DNA of 64,000 bases, taken from contig JAMPFF010000011.1 in NCBI GenBank assembly GCA_023664605.1, forward strand, positions 1 to 64,000. Direction: 5' to 3'. This document shows positions 43,803 to 53,068 of this stretch, piece after piece. The translations under genes were made by a program, and so were the position numbers. The notes under the pieces are model-generated. The model did not search any database and was not told where the DNA came from. It worked only from the letters and a program-made list of their open reading frames with translations. Source of the stretch: Clostridium sp. (GTDB lineage Bacteria > Bacillota > Clostridia > Lachnospirales > Lachnospiraceae). Position 1 is the stretch's first letter; the number at the start of each line of letters is the position of its first letter.

Positions 43803-46800
43803 CTACACTTTTTCTATCGCAATGACTACTTTCTCGCCGTTGACATTCCACTCTTTCGATACCGGCAGGGCTTTTCCCTCCACAATGCTTTTGGCAAGCA
43901 CTTTGGCGGCAATCATTTCTTCATTCTTTCGTACGATGTCCATAATCTTGTCGTTATCACAGATAGATACGGTAATGTTATCCATCACCTCAAAATCGGC
44001 GTCCTTGCGCATCGTCTGAATCTTGCTGATAACTTCGTATACAAAGCCCTCTTCAATCAGTTCTTTTGTTAAATTGGTGTCAAGCACAACGGTCATAACA
44101 TTGTCCGCTTCCGATACATAACCGTCTTTCTGCGCCATCTCAATCAATAAATCATCTTTTTCCAGAACCACTTTCACACCGTCGATATCAAAGGTCAGCG
44201 CGCCGTCTGCATTCAGCGTATCCATCGCCTGATTGCTGTCCAAAGAAGCCAGCGTTTTCTGGATGCCGCCAAGCTGTTTGCCGTATTTAGGTCCCACGGT
44301 GCGAAGCTGCGGTTTAAAGCTGTAGCTGGTAAACGCCCTGACGTCGTCCGTAAACTGAATTTCTTTTACGTTTAACTCGTCTTTTACAATCTCCTGATAA
44401 AATTCGCCCAGCGCATTCTCCGCTTTGACAAACATCATGCCGATGGGCTGGCGGTTTTTGATATTCGCCGCGTTACGCGCCGCGCGTCCCATGACGACGA
44501 TTTTCAAAACTTCCTCCATATCTTCTTCGAGTTTCGTATCAATCATCTTTTCATCCTCGACAGGAAAGTCGCACAGATGAATGCTCTCCGGCGCGTCTTT
44601 ATCGATGCTTTTTACCAGATTCAGATATATTTCCTCCGTCATGAAAGGAATCATAGGCGCGGCGCACTTGCTAATCGTTACAAGAGCCGTATAGAGCGTC
44701 ATATACGCATTGATTTTATCCTGCTCCATGCCCTTTGCCCAGAAACGCTCGCGGCTTCTTCTGACATACCAGTTGCTCATCTCGTCCACAAAGTTGTCAA
44801 GGACTCTTGCCGCCTCCGGAATTTTATATTCATTCAGGTTATTATCCACTTCTTTTACCGCGGTATTTAACTTGGATAACAGCCATTTATCCATAACCGG
44901 AAGATTATCATAATCCAATGTATATTGCGTAGCGTCGAAATTATCAATATTCGCATACAAAACAAAGAACGCATAGGTATTCCATAACGTGCCGAGGAAT
45001 TTACGCTGTCCCTCCTGTACCGCCTTACCGTGGAAACGGTTGGGAAGCCACGGCGCGGAATTGATATAGAAATACCAGCGGATAGCGTCCGCCCCGTATG
45101 TCTCCAACGCCTCAAACGGATCTACGGCATTGCCCTTGGACTTCGACATCTTCTGCCCGTTTTCATCCTGCACATGACCTAATACGATGACGTTTTCAAA
45201 CGGCGCTTTATTGAATAAAAGCGTAGACTCCGCCATCAGGGAATAGAACCAGCCGCGAGTCTGGTCAACAGCCTCGGAAATAAACTGCGCCGGGAACTGC
45301 TGCTCAAAAAGTTCCTTATTTTCAAACGGATAATGATGCTGTGCGAAAGGCATGGCCCCCGAATCAAACCAGCAGTCGATAACTTCCGGCACTCTCTTCA
45401 TCGTCTTGCCGCATTTCGGACAGGTAATGGTGATTTCATCAATGTACGGTCTGTGAAGTTCCACCGTCTGCGCATTCGGATTGCCGCTCATTTTAGCAAG
45501 CTCCTCACGGGAACCGATGGATTCCATATGTCCGCATTCGCCGCATTCCCATACGTTGAGCGGCGTTCCCCAGTAACGGTTACGGGAAATGCCCCAGTCC
45601 TGGATATTCTCCAGCCAGTTGCCGAAACGTCCTTCACCGATGGATTCGGGAATCCAGTTGACCGTCTTGTTATTGCGGACTAAATCGTTCCGCACCGCCG
45701 TCATTTTGATAAACCACGATTCGCGCGCATAGTAGATAAGCGGCGTATCGCATCTCCAGCAGAACGGATAATCATGTTCAAATTTAGGCGCGTCGAATAA
45801 TTTTCCCTCTTTGTCCAAATCCTTTAAAATTTCCGGGTCGGCTTTTTTTACGAAAAGACCCGCGTAAGCCGTCTCCTGCGTCATCTCGCCCTTGCCGTCA
45901 ACAAACTGTACAAACGGCAAATCATATTTACGTCCCACCTGTGCGTCGTCCTCACCGAATGCAGGCGCAATATGGACGATACCCGTACCGTCCGTCATCG
46001 TAACATAATTATCACATGTCACATAGTGGCCTTTTTTATGCTGTTTTGCCGCCGCCTCTCCCGCACAGGCAAATAAAGGCTCATATTCCTTATATTCCAA
46101 GTCAGTTCCTTTATAAGTTTCCAATATCGTATATGGCGCGCTGTCTGCATTATCGGAATCACCTTCCGCTTTCAGTTTACCAAGTACGCTGTCCAAAAGC
46201 GCCTGTGCCATATAATAAGTATAGCCGTCCGCCGCCTTTACTTTCACATATTGTTCATCAGGATTGACGCAGAGCGCCACGTTAGAAGGAAGCGTCCACG
46301 GCGTTGTCGTCCATGCAAGAAAATAAGCGTCCTCACCCATTACTTTAAAACGCACTACCGCAGAACGTTCTTTTACCGCTTTATATCCCTGCGCCACCTC
46401 ATGGGAGGAAAGCGGCGTTCCACAGCGCGGGCAGTACGGTACAATCTTAAATCCTTTATATAATAATCCTTTATCCCAAATCTGTTTTAACGCCCACCAC
46501 TCCGACTCGATAAAATCATCATGATAGGTAACATACGGGTCGTTCATATCCGCCCAGAATCCGACCGTGCCGGAGAAATCCTCCCACATACCTTTATATT
46601 TCCAGACAGATTCCTTACATTTGCTGATAAAAGGGTCTAAGCCGTATTCTTCTATCTGTTCTTTCCCATCCAGTCCCAACAGTTTCTCGACTTCCAGCTC
46701 CACCGGAAGCCCGTGCGTATCCCAGCCCGCTTTTCGCGGCACCATATATCCTTTCATGGTACGGTAACGCGGAATCATATCTTTGATAACGCGGGTTAAA

Positions 46801-46976
46801 ACATGTCCAATATGCGGCTTTCCGTTTGCCGTCGGCGGACCGTCATAAAACGTGTATGTCTCACCTTCTTTTCGATTTTCCATACTCTTTTCAAAAATAT
46901 TGTTTTCTTTCCAGAACTGACAGACTTCTTTTTCTCTGTCCACAAAATTTAAGCTGGCATCGACTTTCTGATACAT
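43803..46976 (-). CDS. ileS: Isoleucine-tRNA ligase
   Basis: Class I synthetase of 1057 residues, the longer bacterial form. HIGH motif in PPTANGKPHIGHV, KMSKS in GQKMSKSKGNAVDPFEAL, an editing domain (about 190-400), WYVRRSRERFW in the anticodon domain, and a CxxC pair in WECGECGH and CPKCGK. GGAGG lies 9 nt before the ATG. It follows the glycan cluster with only 48 nt between, too short for a T-box, so it is probably transcribed from the promoter near 48800 together with the 581-residue membrane protein. Confidence 0.96.
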   Translation of the reverse strand: MYQKVDASLNFVDREKEVCQFWKENNIFEKSMENRKEGETYTFYDGPPTANGKPHIGHVLTRVIKDMIPRYRTMKGYMVPRKAGWDTHGLPVELEVEKLLGLDGKEQIEEYGLDPFISKCKESVWKYKGMWEDFSGTVGFWADMNDPYVTYHDDFIESEWWALKQIWDKGLLYKGFKIVPYCPRCGTPLSSHEVAQGYKAVKERSAVVRFKVMGEDAYFLAWTTTPWTLPSNVALCVNPDEQYVKVKAADGYTYYMAQALLDSVLGKLKAEGDSDNADSAPYTILETYKGTDLEYKEYEPLFACAGEAAAKQHKKGHYVTCDNYVTMTDGTGIVHIAPAFGEDDAQVGRKYDLPFVQFVDGKGEMTQETAYAGLFVKKADPEILKDLDKEGKLFDAPKFEHDYPFCWRCDTPLIYYARESWFIKMTAVRNDLVRNNKTVNWIPESIGEGRFGNWLENIQDWGISRNRYWGTPLNVWECGECGHMESIGSREELAKMSGNPNAQTVELHRPYIDEITITCPKCGKTMKRVPEVIDCWFDSGAMPFAQHHYPFENKELFEQQFPAQFISEAVDQTRGWFYSLMAESTLLFNKAPFENVIVLGHVQDENGQKMSKSKGNAVDPFEALETYGADAIRWYFYINSAPWLPNRFHGKAVQEGQRKFLGTLWNTYAFFVLYANIDNFDATQYTLDYDNLPVMDKWLLSKLNTAVKEVDNNLNEYKIPEAARVLDNFVDEMSNWYVRRSRERFWAKGMEQDKINAYMTLYTALVTISKCAAPMIPFMTEEIYLNLVKSIDKDAPESIHLCDFPVEDEKMIDTKLEEDMEEVLKIVVMGRAARNAANIKNRQPIGMMFVKAENALGEFYQEIVKDELNVKEIQFTDDVRAFTSYSFKPQLRTVGPKYGKQLGGIQKTLASLDSNQAMDTLNADGALTFDIDGVKVVLEKDDLLIEMAQKDGYVSEADNVMTVVLDTNLTKELIEEGFVYEVISKIQTMRKDADFEVMDNITVSICDNDKIMDIVRKNEEMIAAKVLAKSIVEGKALPVSKEWNVNGEKVVIAIEKV

Positions 46977-47024
46977 AATTATTCTCCTCCCTAATAAAGC
47001 AAAGTTTTAAATATTCTGCTGCTT

Positions 47025-48770
47025 TTACTGCTCCATCACGGTTCCGTTTGTCGCAAGTTTCATCTGTTTATATTCTTCTTTCATTCTAAAACCATCCTCT
47101 ATTGTTGAACCACGAAGTTCCATATATTGTAACATATCAACACATGGCGTACCCGGAAAAGCATAATATCCTGTATAGTTATCCTCATCCGGTCCATATA
47201 CTGTAAGACCTTCCCATTCTATTTCATAACACTCCCGATATACATAATAGGAAGAACGTTTCAAAGGAAGTTTCTCTATATAACGTCCTGTCTGGCAAAT
47301 CAGACATATCATTAGTGCCGCCAGCATAAAAGGCATTGCTGTCTGATAACATTTTACGGCTGTCTCTTTTTGACTCTCCAGCATATGAATGATTACCATA
47401 CAGGGAATCAAAAATAAAACAATACTGCCGTACCTGTCAAGCGGCGCTAACAGCAGCCAGTATGCAAACTGTGCAAGGACTGTAATATTAAGTACAATAT
47501 CATAGGGTTGCTGTTTTTTTCTAATTTTTATAATATTTATCATGACAAAAACAGGAAGCAGCACAAGATGGGAAGCAAGCATTATTTTAAACCATAATTC
47601 TTTTGCCTGCCACCACTCGGGAAACCACTCCATAATAGACATATCCCATACTTCACGATATCTGAATATATCATACACGCCTTTTCCATATGCCGCAATT
47701 TCCATTTTATCAAATTCTACCGAATACGGCAGCATTTTCCAGTCTACGTCAAAAAATCCCGATACTGTCATCGGATACACGAAATAGCCCGATATGATAA
47801 AATTTCTGATACAAAACGGCAGTAAAATAAACAATCCGGCCGTAATCAAAACACCTATCGTTTTGCCCCGTTTTGCTTTTATCAGTTCCACTGCGGGCTT
47901 TAGCGTCAAAATCATAATCATGGCAACGGACAATTTTACGGTCAGGGCATACAATGCCAGTAGGCAAAGCAGTCCGTATGCTTCCGACGGGGTTTCTTTT
48001 TCCTCTGCGTAATCGCACCACTTACTTAATAAATACAGTAAAAACAACAAAACAAAGTGGTCCGTTCCCGGAGAAGCCATCGTTCCCATATTTATCATAT
48101 CATATAAAATAATTACCGGCATAAAGCAGTTCGATGCTTTATATTTTCCTTTTTGACACGGAAATTTGATAAGCGCATACACAGTGACAAGCATACATAA
48201 ATATGCGTTCATCACGTGCATGGACTGGTCTATTAAAAACGCCCAGCTATATAAAGCCTGCAGCGGCATAAATGCGCTATTATAGGCAAAGCGATTATGC
48301 AGATTGCCAAGCCCCTTTACAACACCGTATTCTTCCAGCCACCTAATAGCCTGGGCATGATATAAATCAGTATCCGCATGATACGCTCTCTGGCACGCAA
48401 TAAACCAAAATAACATAAATACCGCCACGATAAGCGTTGCATGGATAACCGTCGATTTGGACAATTTTGCCTTTTTTATGCACAAGGCTTTCTGATACAG
48501 CATTTTTAGCAAATCAGCAATTTGCTTTCTGCATAAAACCGCGGTTAAAATACAAAGGAGAAGTAAAAACGCATTCGCCAGTCCGGCTACTTTATAAAAA
48601 AGGCTGAAAATCTCGGCATAAGCCGTCACAAAAGCGATTCCCGTAAAAAGGCATACATCCGCTTCCTTACACGCATATCCGGTCGTCTTTTTTAACAAGG
48701 TCAAAACGCCAATCCCCATGATTGCGGCGGTCAACGTTATATAAAACCAGTTTATGAATGTTAAAATCAT
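47025..48770 (-). CDS. Polytopic membrane protein, probable GT-C glycosyltransferase
   Basis: 581 residues with about 12 hydrophobic segments over most of the length and a short soluble C-terminus. The first large loop has RAYHADTDLYHAQAIRWLEEYGVV and FAYNSAFMPLQALYS, an Asp-containing loop like that of lipid-linked-sugar GT-C enzymes and LIC_10190-type proteins. The exact family is uncertain. It is separated from gtrA by its own promoter. Its ATG overlaps the stop of a four-codon leader ORF that carries the good GGAGG site, so its translation may be coupled to that leader. Confidence 0.7.
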   Translation of the reverse strand: MILTFINWFYITLTAAIMGIGVLTLLKKTTGYACKEADVCLFTGIAFVTAYAEIFSLFYKVAGLANAFLLLLCILTAVLCRKQIADLLKMLYQKALCIKKAKLSKSTVIHATLIVAVFMLFWFIACQRAYHADTDLYHAQAIRWLEEYGVVKGLGNLHNRFAYNSAFMPLQALYSWAFLIDQSMHVMNAYLCMLVTVYALIKFPCQKGKYKASNCFMPVIILYDMINMGTMASPGTDHFVLLFLLYLLSKWCDYAEEKETPSEAYGLLCLLALYALTVKLSVAMIMILTLKPAVELIKAKRGKTIGVLITAGLFILLPFCIRNFIISGYFVYPMTVSGFFDVDWKMLPYSVEFDKMEIAAYGKGVYDIFRYREVWDMSIMEWFPEWWQAKELWFKIMLASHLVLLPVFVMINIIKIRKKQQPYDIVLNITVLAQFAYWLLLAPLDRYGSIVLFLIPCMVIIHMLESQKETAVKCYQTAMPFMLAALMICLICQTGRYIEKLPLKRSSYYVYRECYEIEWEGLTVYGPDEDNYTGYYAFPGTPCVDMLQYMELRGSTIEDGFRMKEEYKQMKLATNGTVMEQ

Positions 48771-48781
48771 TTATTTTCCAT
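48767..48781 (-). other. Four-codon mini-ORF overlapping the start of the 581-residue gene
   Basis: ATG GAA AAT AAA TGA. GGAGG lies 4 nt before its ATG and 15 nt before the ATG of the real gene; the mini-ORF stop shares ATGA with that start. It looks like a reinitiation device. Confidence 0.4.
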
Positions 48782-48798
48782 TTATCCTCCGATAATAT

Positions 48799-48826
48799 AC
48801 TATACCAAAAATATGAAATAGCGCAA
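48799..48826 (-). promoter_or_regulatory. Internal promoter for the 581-residue membrane protein gene and ileS
   Basis: Read leftwards: TTGCGC (48821-48826), 16 nt, TATAGT (48799-48804) preceded by TGG (extended -10). Confidence 0.6.
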
Positions 48827-48838
48827 GTGGGGTTTTAG

Positions 48839-49255
48839 TTATGCGGAGTTTTGGTCCTGCGTGTCTTTAAAGACAAACAGTTTACCAAGGATGTAGTTTA
48901 GCGCCGTCGTTATAACAATCATCACCATTTTTCCTAGTTTGTCATCTATGAAAAAAACATCCACAAGTACAATCAAACCGACAAAATCAACAACACCAGT
49001 AAATCCTCTGCCCAGAATATAACGAATAATTTCTGTCAACTGCTCTTTAAAATTCGTCTTGGTGCGGAAAACAAATTTTTTATTCGTACAATAAGCAAAT
49101 ACTTTCGTTATGATAAGACTGAGCAAATTAGCAATCTGATATGCCAAAAATTGTTTTAAGAAAAGATAACTGAAATAATTGAGCAACACAGTCATAACAC
49201 CCCAGAATATATAGCGGCATGCTTCTTTTTTTTCAAATATATTGTCAATTTTCAA
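48839..49255 (-). CDS. GtrA family membrane protein
   Basis: 138 residues with four membrane segments, the GtrA size and layout (CRYIFWGVMTVLLNYFSY ... FVFRTKTNF ... YILGKLFVF). GtrA proteins work with GtrB-type glycosyltransferases in moving polyprenol-linked sugars across the membrane; the GT2 gene at 52114 is the probable partner. The start is TTG, and the gene overlaps the FrhB-like gene by 11 nt, so translation is likely coupled. Confidence 0.88.
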   Translation of the reverse strand: MKIDNIFEKKEACRYIFWGVMTVLLNYFSYLFLKQFLAYQIANLLSLIITKVFAYCTNKKFVFRTKTNFKEQLTEIIRYILGRGFTGVVDFVGLIVLVDVFFIDDKLGKMVMIVITTALNYILGKLFVFKDTQDQNSA

Positions 49256-50513
49256 TCTGTGTCACTTCCCTACCCTTTATTTTTCCACTGATTTTTACCA
49301 ACTGTTGAAACGGTAATATCCGAATCGCACATCTGCCAACAGAAGTTTTAAAAAAGGCTAATATAAAATATAACAAAACTCCTTTTATTTGTATCTTTTG
49401 GCTGACCTTATCAAATTCTAAGCCATACTCGGGAAAAGACTTCATTTGTTTTGCCCGAACCGCAATCTGCTTCTTCTTATAAGTAACTACCTTATTCTGC
49501 GTCTTAATAATAGCCTTTTCATCCGCAGATTCGGCATATATAATACCCTGTCCTTTTACAGCATCAAACAACTGTTTTCCCGTATCTGTTCTTACGATAA
49601 CTCTTGAAAACCCCTGCCCTTTCTCCCATGCATCCCCGACAGAAATATCTGCAAATTCGCCGCTATAATCAAAACATTTCCAACATCGCTTTGGGGAAAA
49701 TAAAAGATTCAAAAACGTATACCCATGTTTATTAACAAAAAATTCCCCACCATTTTTTTCTTTTATATAAAATCCTGTGTCATTTCCCCTTTTATACCGG
49801 TAGCTTATATATTCTATATTTTCTTTCCGGATTTTGCTCTTAGCAATTAAATAATCCGTTGCCTCATACTCCATGTTAAAACCACAAAATGGCGCAAGCA
49901 AAACAACAACCTGTTCCTTTAACCAGACGTTTTTATCCATTGCCTTTCTCATTCCGTGAATCTGACATGGCAGTCCCACGTATGCTACCTTTTTACCGCT
50001 CTTTTTAATATCGCGAATCACCTGATTAACCGGCAACATAACATATTTCGACTGTGCCGCCTCTATAATCTGCTCTCTGTTTTTTGCAATAAAAGATTCA
50101 AATTCACATGGAGAATTCTTTTTTCTTCTAACACCGACAACGCCCTCAACCACATTTTTCTCTAATAAAAATAAAAGCAACTGCGTAATAACGCCGCCGG
50201 AAGAGCCAATATGGCGGATTTTCTCTTCTTTTGCATAAGCATTCCAAATACTTTGATACGCACCAAATAATTTCCCTGTATCATAGCTTTTTTCAAACAA
50301 TTTTTCAGACCATTCGGGAAAAGAAAACTCTTTTCCCGGACAAACATCTCTGCACATACCGCACTGAATACAACGATTATCCGTATTGGTAATCTTTTCC
50401 TTTGTATATGAAAGAGTATTTACCGGACATATGCCGATACAGGTTCCACAGCGTGTACACAAATCACACTCTATGACTTCCGTTTTTAATGCATCAAATC
50501 CCGTTCCTTTCAT
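49245..50513 (-). CDS. FrhB-type coenzyme F420 hydrogenase/dehydrogenase beta-subunit family protein
   Basis: 422 residues. An N-terminal 2x[4Fe-4S] domain (CDLCTRCGTCIGICPVNTL and CIQCGMCRDVCPGKEF) precedes FrhB N and C domains (SSGGVITQLLLFLLE, YVGLPCQIHGMRKAM, CWKCFDYSGEFADISVGDAW). Homologues in polysaccharide clusters are thought to take part in glycan tailoring, not methanogen hydrogenase reactions; the exact chemistry is unknown. The ATG overlaps the stop of the 534-residue gene as ATGA. Confidence 0.88.
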   Translation of the reverse strand: MKGTGFDALKTEVIECDLCTRCGTCIGICPVNTLSYTKEKITNTDNRCIQCGMCRDVCPGKEFSFPEWSEKLFEKSYDTGKLFGAYQSIWNAYAKEEKIRHIGSSGGVITQLLLFLLEKNVVEGVVGVRRKKNSPCEFESFIAKNREQIIEAAQSKYVMLPVNQVIRDIKKSGKKVAYVGLPCQIHGMRKAMDKNVWLKEQVVVLLAPFCGFNMEYEATDYLIAKSKIRKENIEYISYRYKRGNDTGFYIKEKNGGEFFVNKHGYTFLNLLFSPKRCWKCFDYSGEFADISVGDAWEKGQGFSRVIVRTDTGKQLFDAVKGQGIIYAESADEKAIIKTQNKVVTYKKKQIAVRAKQMKSFPEYGLEFDKVSQKIQIKGVLLYFILAFFKTSVGRCAIRILPFQQLVKISGKIKGREVTQIEN

Positions 50514-52114
50514 GGCATCAGTACCTTTTCTTCCATCTGCTCACTGTCAAAATGAAATACTCTCTGTATTCTGATATTGTTTATATCCGGGTACTGTTTC
50601 CTGCTGTGACAGCCGATATCCGACAGTGAAAAAAACTTTCCCGAAGCTACATGCCGCAATGAAAAACTATCTGCACATTCCAGGCAAATCTTGTCCTGAC
50701 TGGAAATAACATCATCTATCACAATTTTATCTTTTTGTAAAAATATCATTCTTTCAAACCGGATATTTGTTTTTTTATCCACTAAAATAATCAGTCTTTT
50801 TAACATACCGATAATTCTATTTCCTACAATCGCCGATACGACGCGCAGACCAAAAAGCATAAACGGTGTGGCAACTTTTTGTTTTACCATATTCATATGT
50901 CCGCTTATTTTGATTCTGCATGCCTCATACTCTATTTGGTAATCCGCACTCTGCCAATTAGTTGCCGCCACTTTCCCCTCATCCAGTTTCACACGATAAC
51001 CATAATCGGCAAAGCATTCCTTATCACCTTTAAAAATCCTGCACACACCGCCTTTCGATGCACCGACTATCATATAGATATTGCCTCTGGTACAGGAAAG
51101 TAATCCTGCCTCCGCAAAATAATGCTCCTGCTCATAAGCAAACGGCAGTTTCACATCGGGCTGTGTCTTATTTTTTCCATCCTTTGCTTTTTCAATCGCC
51201 CGCAGAAAAGAATGCAGCAGATAATGGGAAAAATAACGGTCATCCACTGCATCAAGGAAATAAAAATCTTTTTCGCAGTTACGATATAAAAACTGCAGCA
51301 TCGCCGCTGCATCCTGATTGCCCAGATTGCTCATAACCTGAAGCCCATTCGGTAAAAAATAAATCGTATTTCGGGAAGCATACTCTCCTCCCACTGAAAC
51401 ATCCGGATGTACAAAATATTTCAAAAATCCCATCATTTTGTTTAATGGCTCCAGAACTTTCTCATCATGGCTCATCCAGTAATACTCCGCCAGCATATCT
51501 AAGGACACGCTTAAGTATCCGATATCCGCCCCGCCATATTCAGGAAACCAGCCTTCTTTGGACTGTAATGCTAAGATTCTTTCCAGTTTTTTATTTAATC
51601 CATCTAAAATCCAATCTTTTTGTAAAACAGTATAGGCCGAATATAATGCCGCAATAGAGGCCAGTTCCTGATTATACGCCTTCTTTTCTATGTGTGCAGA
51701 CAAATATCCGGCCGTCTTTTCAAATGCCTGCAAGATGTTTTCATCCTGCATATCCAGACGTTTATATACTTCACACATTGCATAAAGAGAAAACGCCGTC
51801 GGTGGAAAACCATGCTCGTGCGGATAATATTCGTTAAAGCTTCCATCCTTTAACTGAATAGACTTCCAATAATAAACTGTACCTATCGCCCATTCCCGCA
51901 CAACGTCTTTCTGATAAAAACAGTTTCCCGGAAAATCCACCATATATAGTAATGCCAATGTCAGCCCCGTCTGCTGTAAGATTGCGGAAGAAAAATCCCG
52001 AATTTTTAAATGCCAATGATTCCTATCGCAGTCACCGTAATTCTTAGAATGTTTATCTCTGTCCACTTGCGTCAATACTCTAGGCGCCATTTTTAATACA
52101 TATTCCGAATACAT
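50510..52114 (-). CDS. Predicted alpha/alpha-toroid polysaccharide lyase-like protein
   Basis: 534 residues without signal peptide or membrane helix. The N-terminal two thirds are helical with repeat-like WAIGTVYYWKSIQLKDGSFNEYY, SKEGWFPEYGGADIGYLSVSLDMLAEYY and YFSHYLLHSF, in the style of heparinase II/III or alginate-lyase toroids; the C-terminal third is beta-rich. I cannot assign a reaction. With FrhB- and GtrA-type genes it may modify the glycan in the cytoplasm. The ATG overlaps the GT2 stop as TAATG, with AGGAG 8 nt upstream. Confidence 0.6.
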   Translation of the reverse strand: MYSEYVLKMAPRVLTQVDRDKHSKNYGDCDRNHWHLKIRDFSSAILQQTGLTLALLYMVDFPGNCFYQKDVVREWAIGTVYYWKSIQLKDGSFNEYYPHEHGFPPTAFSLYAMCEVYKRLDMQDENILQAFEKTAGYLSAHIEKKAYNQELASIAALYSAYTVLQKDWILDGLNKKLERILALQSKEGWFPEYGGADIGYLSVSLDMLAEYYWMSHDEKVLEPLNKMMGFLKYFVHPDVSVGGEYASRNTIYFLPNGLQVMSNLGNQDAAAMLQFLYRNCEKDFYFLDAVDDRYFSHYLLHSFLRAIEKAKDGKNKTQPDVKLPFAYEQEHYFAEAGLLSCTRGNIYMIVGASKGGVCRIFKGDKECFADYGYRVKLDEGKVAATNWQSADYQIEYEACRIKISGHMNMVKQKVATPFMLFGLRVVSAIVGNRIIGMLKRLIILVDKKTNIRFERMIFLQKDKIVIDDVISSQDKICLECADSFSLRHVASGKFFSLSDIGCHSRKQYPDINNIRIQRVFHFDSEQMEEKVLMP

Positions 52115-53067
52115 TACTTTTTCTCCTGATTGTCATACTCCATTTTTTTAAGATGATATTTAATTTCTTCAATCATTTTGCGGTTTGCCGCCATAACATC
52201 AGCATGTAAACCCACAATATAAGTTTGTACGCCTATCAATAATAAAATAGCTGCCAAAATTAATGATTGAACATGTCCGGCATGAGGGTCATTTGCTAAA
52301 TAAATCAGATAACGGATTCCCAGCAGCATTCCCATCGTAAATGGAATCGTGCCGATAATACTGAAAAATTTAAGCGGCTTATACATCATAAAAGCTCTTA
52401 TAATTGTCAAAGCAGACTTTTTAATATAAGCGCGCATACTATGAAAAAGCCTGGACGGCCGCAATTCCGCATTCGTCCGTATGGGAACGGAAGTAATCGC
52501 AATTTTCTCCTGTCCTGCCTGTATGATAGTCTCTAACGTATATGTATACTCATTAATGACATGCAGACGCATAGCCGCATCCCGGGAAATAGCGCGAAAA
52601 CCACTGGGCGCATCCGGAATATCCGTATCAGACGCCACCCTGACAAACCAGGAGCCTAAATGCTGCAGCTTCTTTTTCAAAAAGGAAAAATGGGAAATCG
52701 AATCAATCGGACGCGCTCCAATGACAATATCGGCTTTTTCCTCAAGAATCGGAGTCACCAGCTTTTCAATATCGTCACCGCAGTACTGATTGTCCGCATC
52801 GGTATTGACAATAATATCCCCCCCCTGCTTTAATGCCTCATCCAATCCTGCCATAAACCCGCGGGCAAGCCCTTTATTTCTTTTAAAATTAACAATATAA
52901 TGAACACCCCAGTTCTTTGCAACTTCCACCGTTTTGTCCATACTGCCGTCGTTAATAATCAAATATTCTATTTCGTCAATACCATCAATGTGTTTTGGAA
53001 GTGCATTTAAAGCAATCTCCAATGTTTCCTCTTCGTTATAGCATGGAATCTGTATTATCAGTTTCAT
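52114..53067 (-). CDS. Family 2 glycosyltransferase, GtrB/DPM1 type
   Basis: About 317 residues. The GT2 domain has PCYNEEETL, EYLIINDGSMDKT, NKGLARGFMAGLDEAL, the metal-binding NTDADNQY and PDAPSGFRAISRDAAM; two C-terminal membrane segments follow (about 225-300). It transfers a sugar to a polyprenol phosphate, the substrate for GT-C enzymes, and is the likely GtrA partner. The ATG at 53067 has AAAGG 9 nt upstream; the frame opens ten codons earlier inside the previous gene. Confidence 0.93.
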   Translation of the reverse strand: MKLIIQIPCYNEEETLEIALNALPKHIDGIDEIEYLIINDGSMDKTVEVAKNWGVHYIVNFKRNKGLARGFMAGLDEALKQGGDIIVNTDADNQYCGDDIEKLVTPILEEKADIVIGARPIDSISHFSFLKKKLQHLGSWFVRVASDTDIPDAPSGFRAISRDAAMRLHVINEYTYTLETIIQAGQEKIAITSVPIRTNAELRPSRLFHSMRAYIKKSALTIIRAFMMYKPLKFFSIIGTIPFTMGMLLGIRYLIYLANDPHAGHVQSLILAAILLLIGVQTYIVGLHADVMAANRKMIEEIKYHLKKMEYDNQEKK

Positions 53068-53068
53068 A

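Noticed and set aside
46977-47024. T-box leader for ileS
   Set aside because: The gap is 48 nt, too short for a T-box, and has no T-box consensus.
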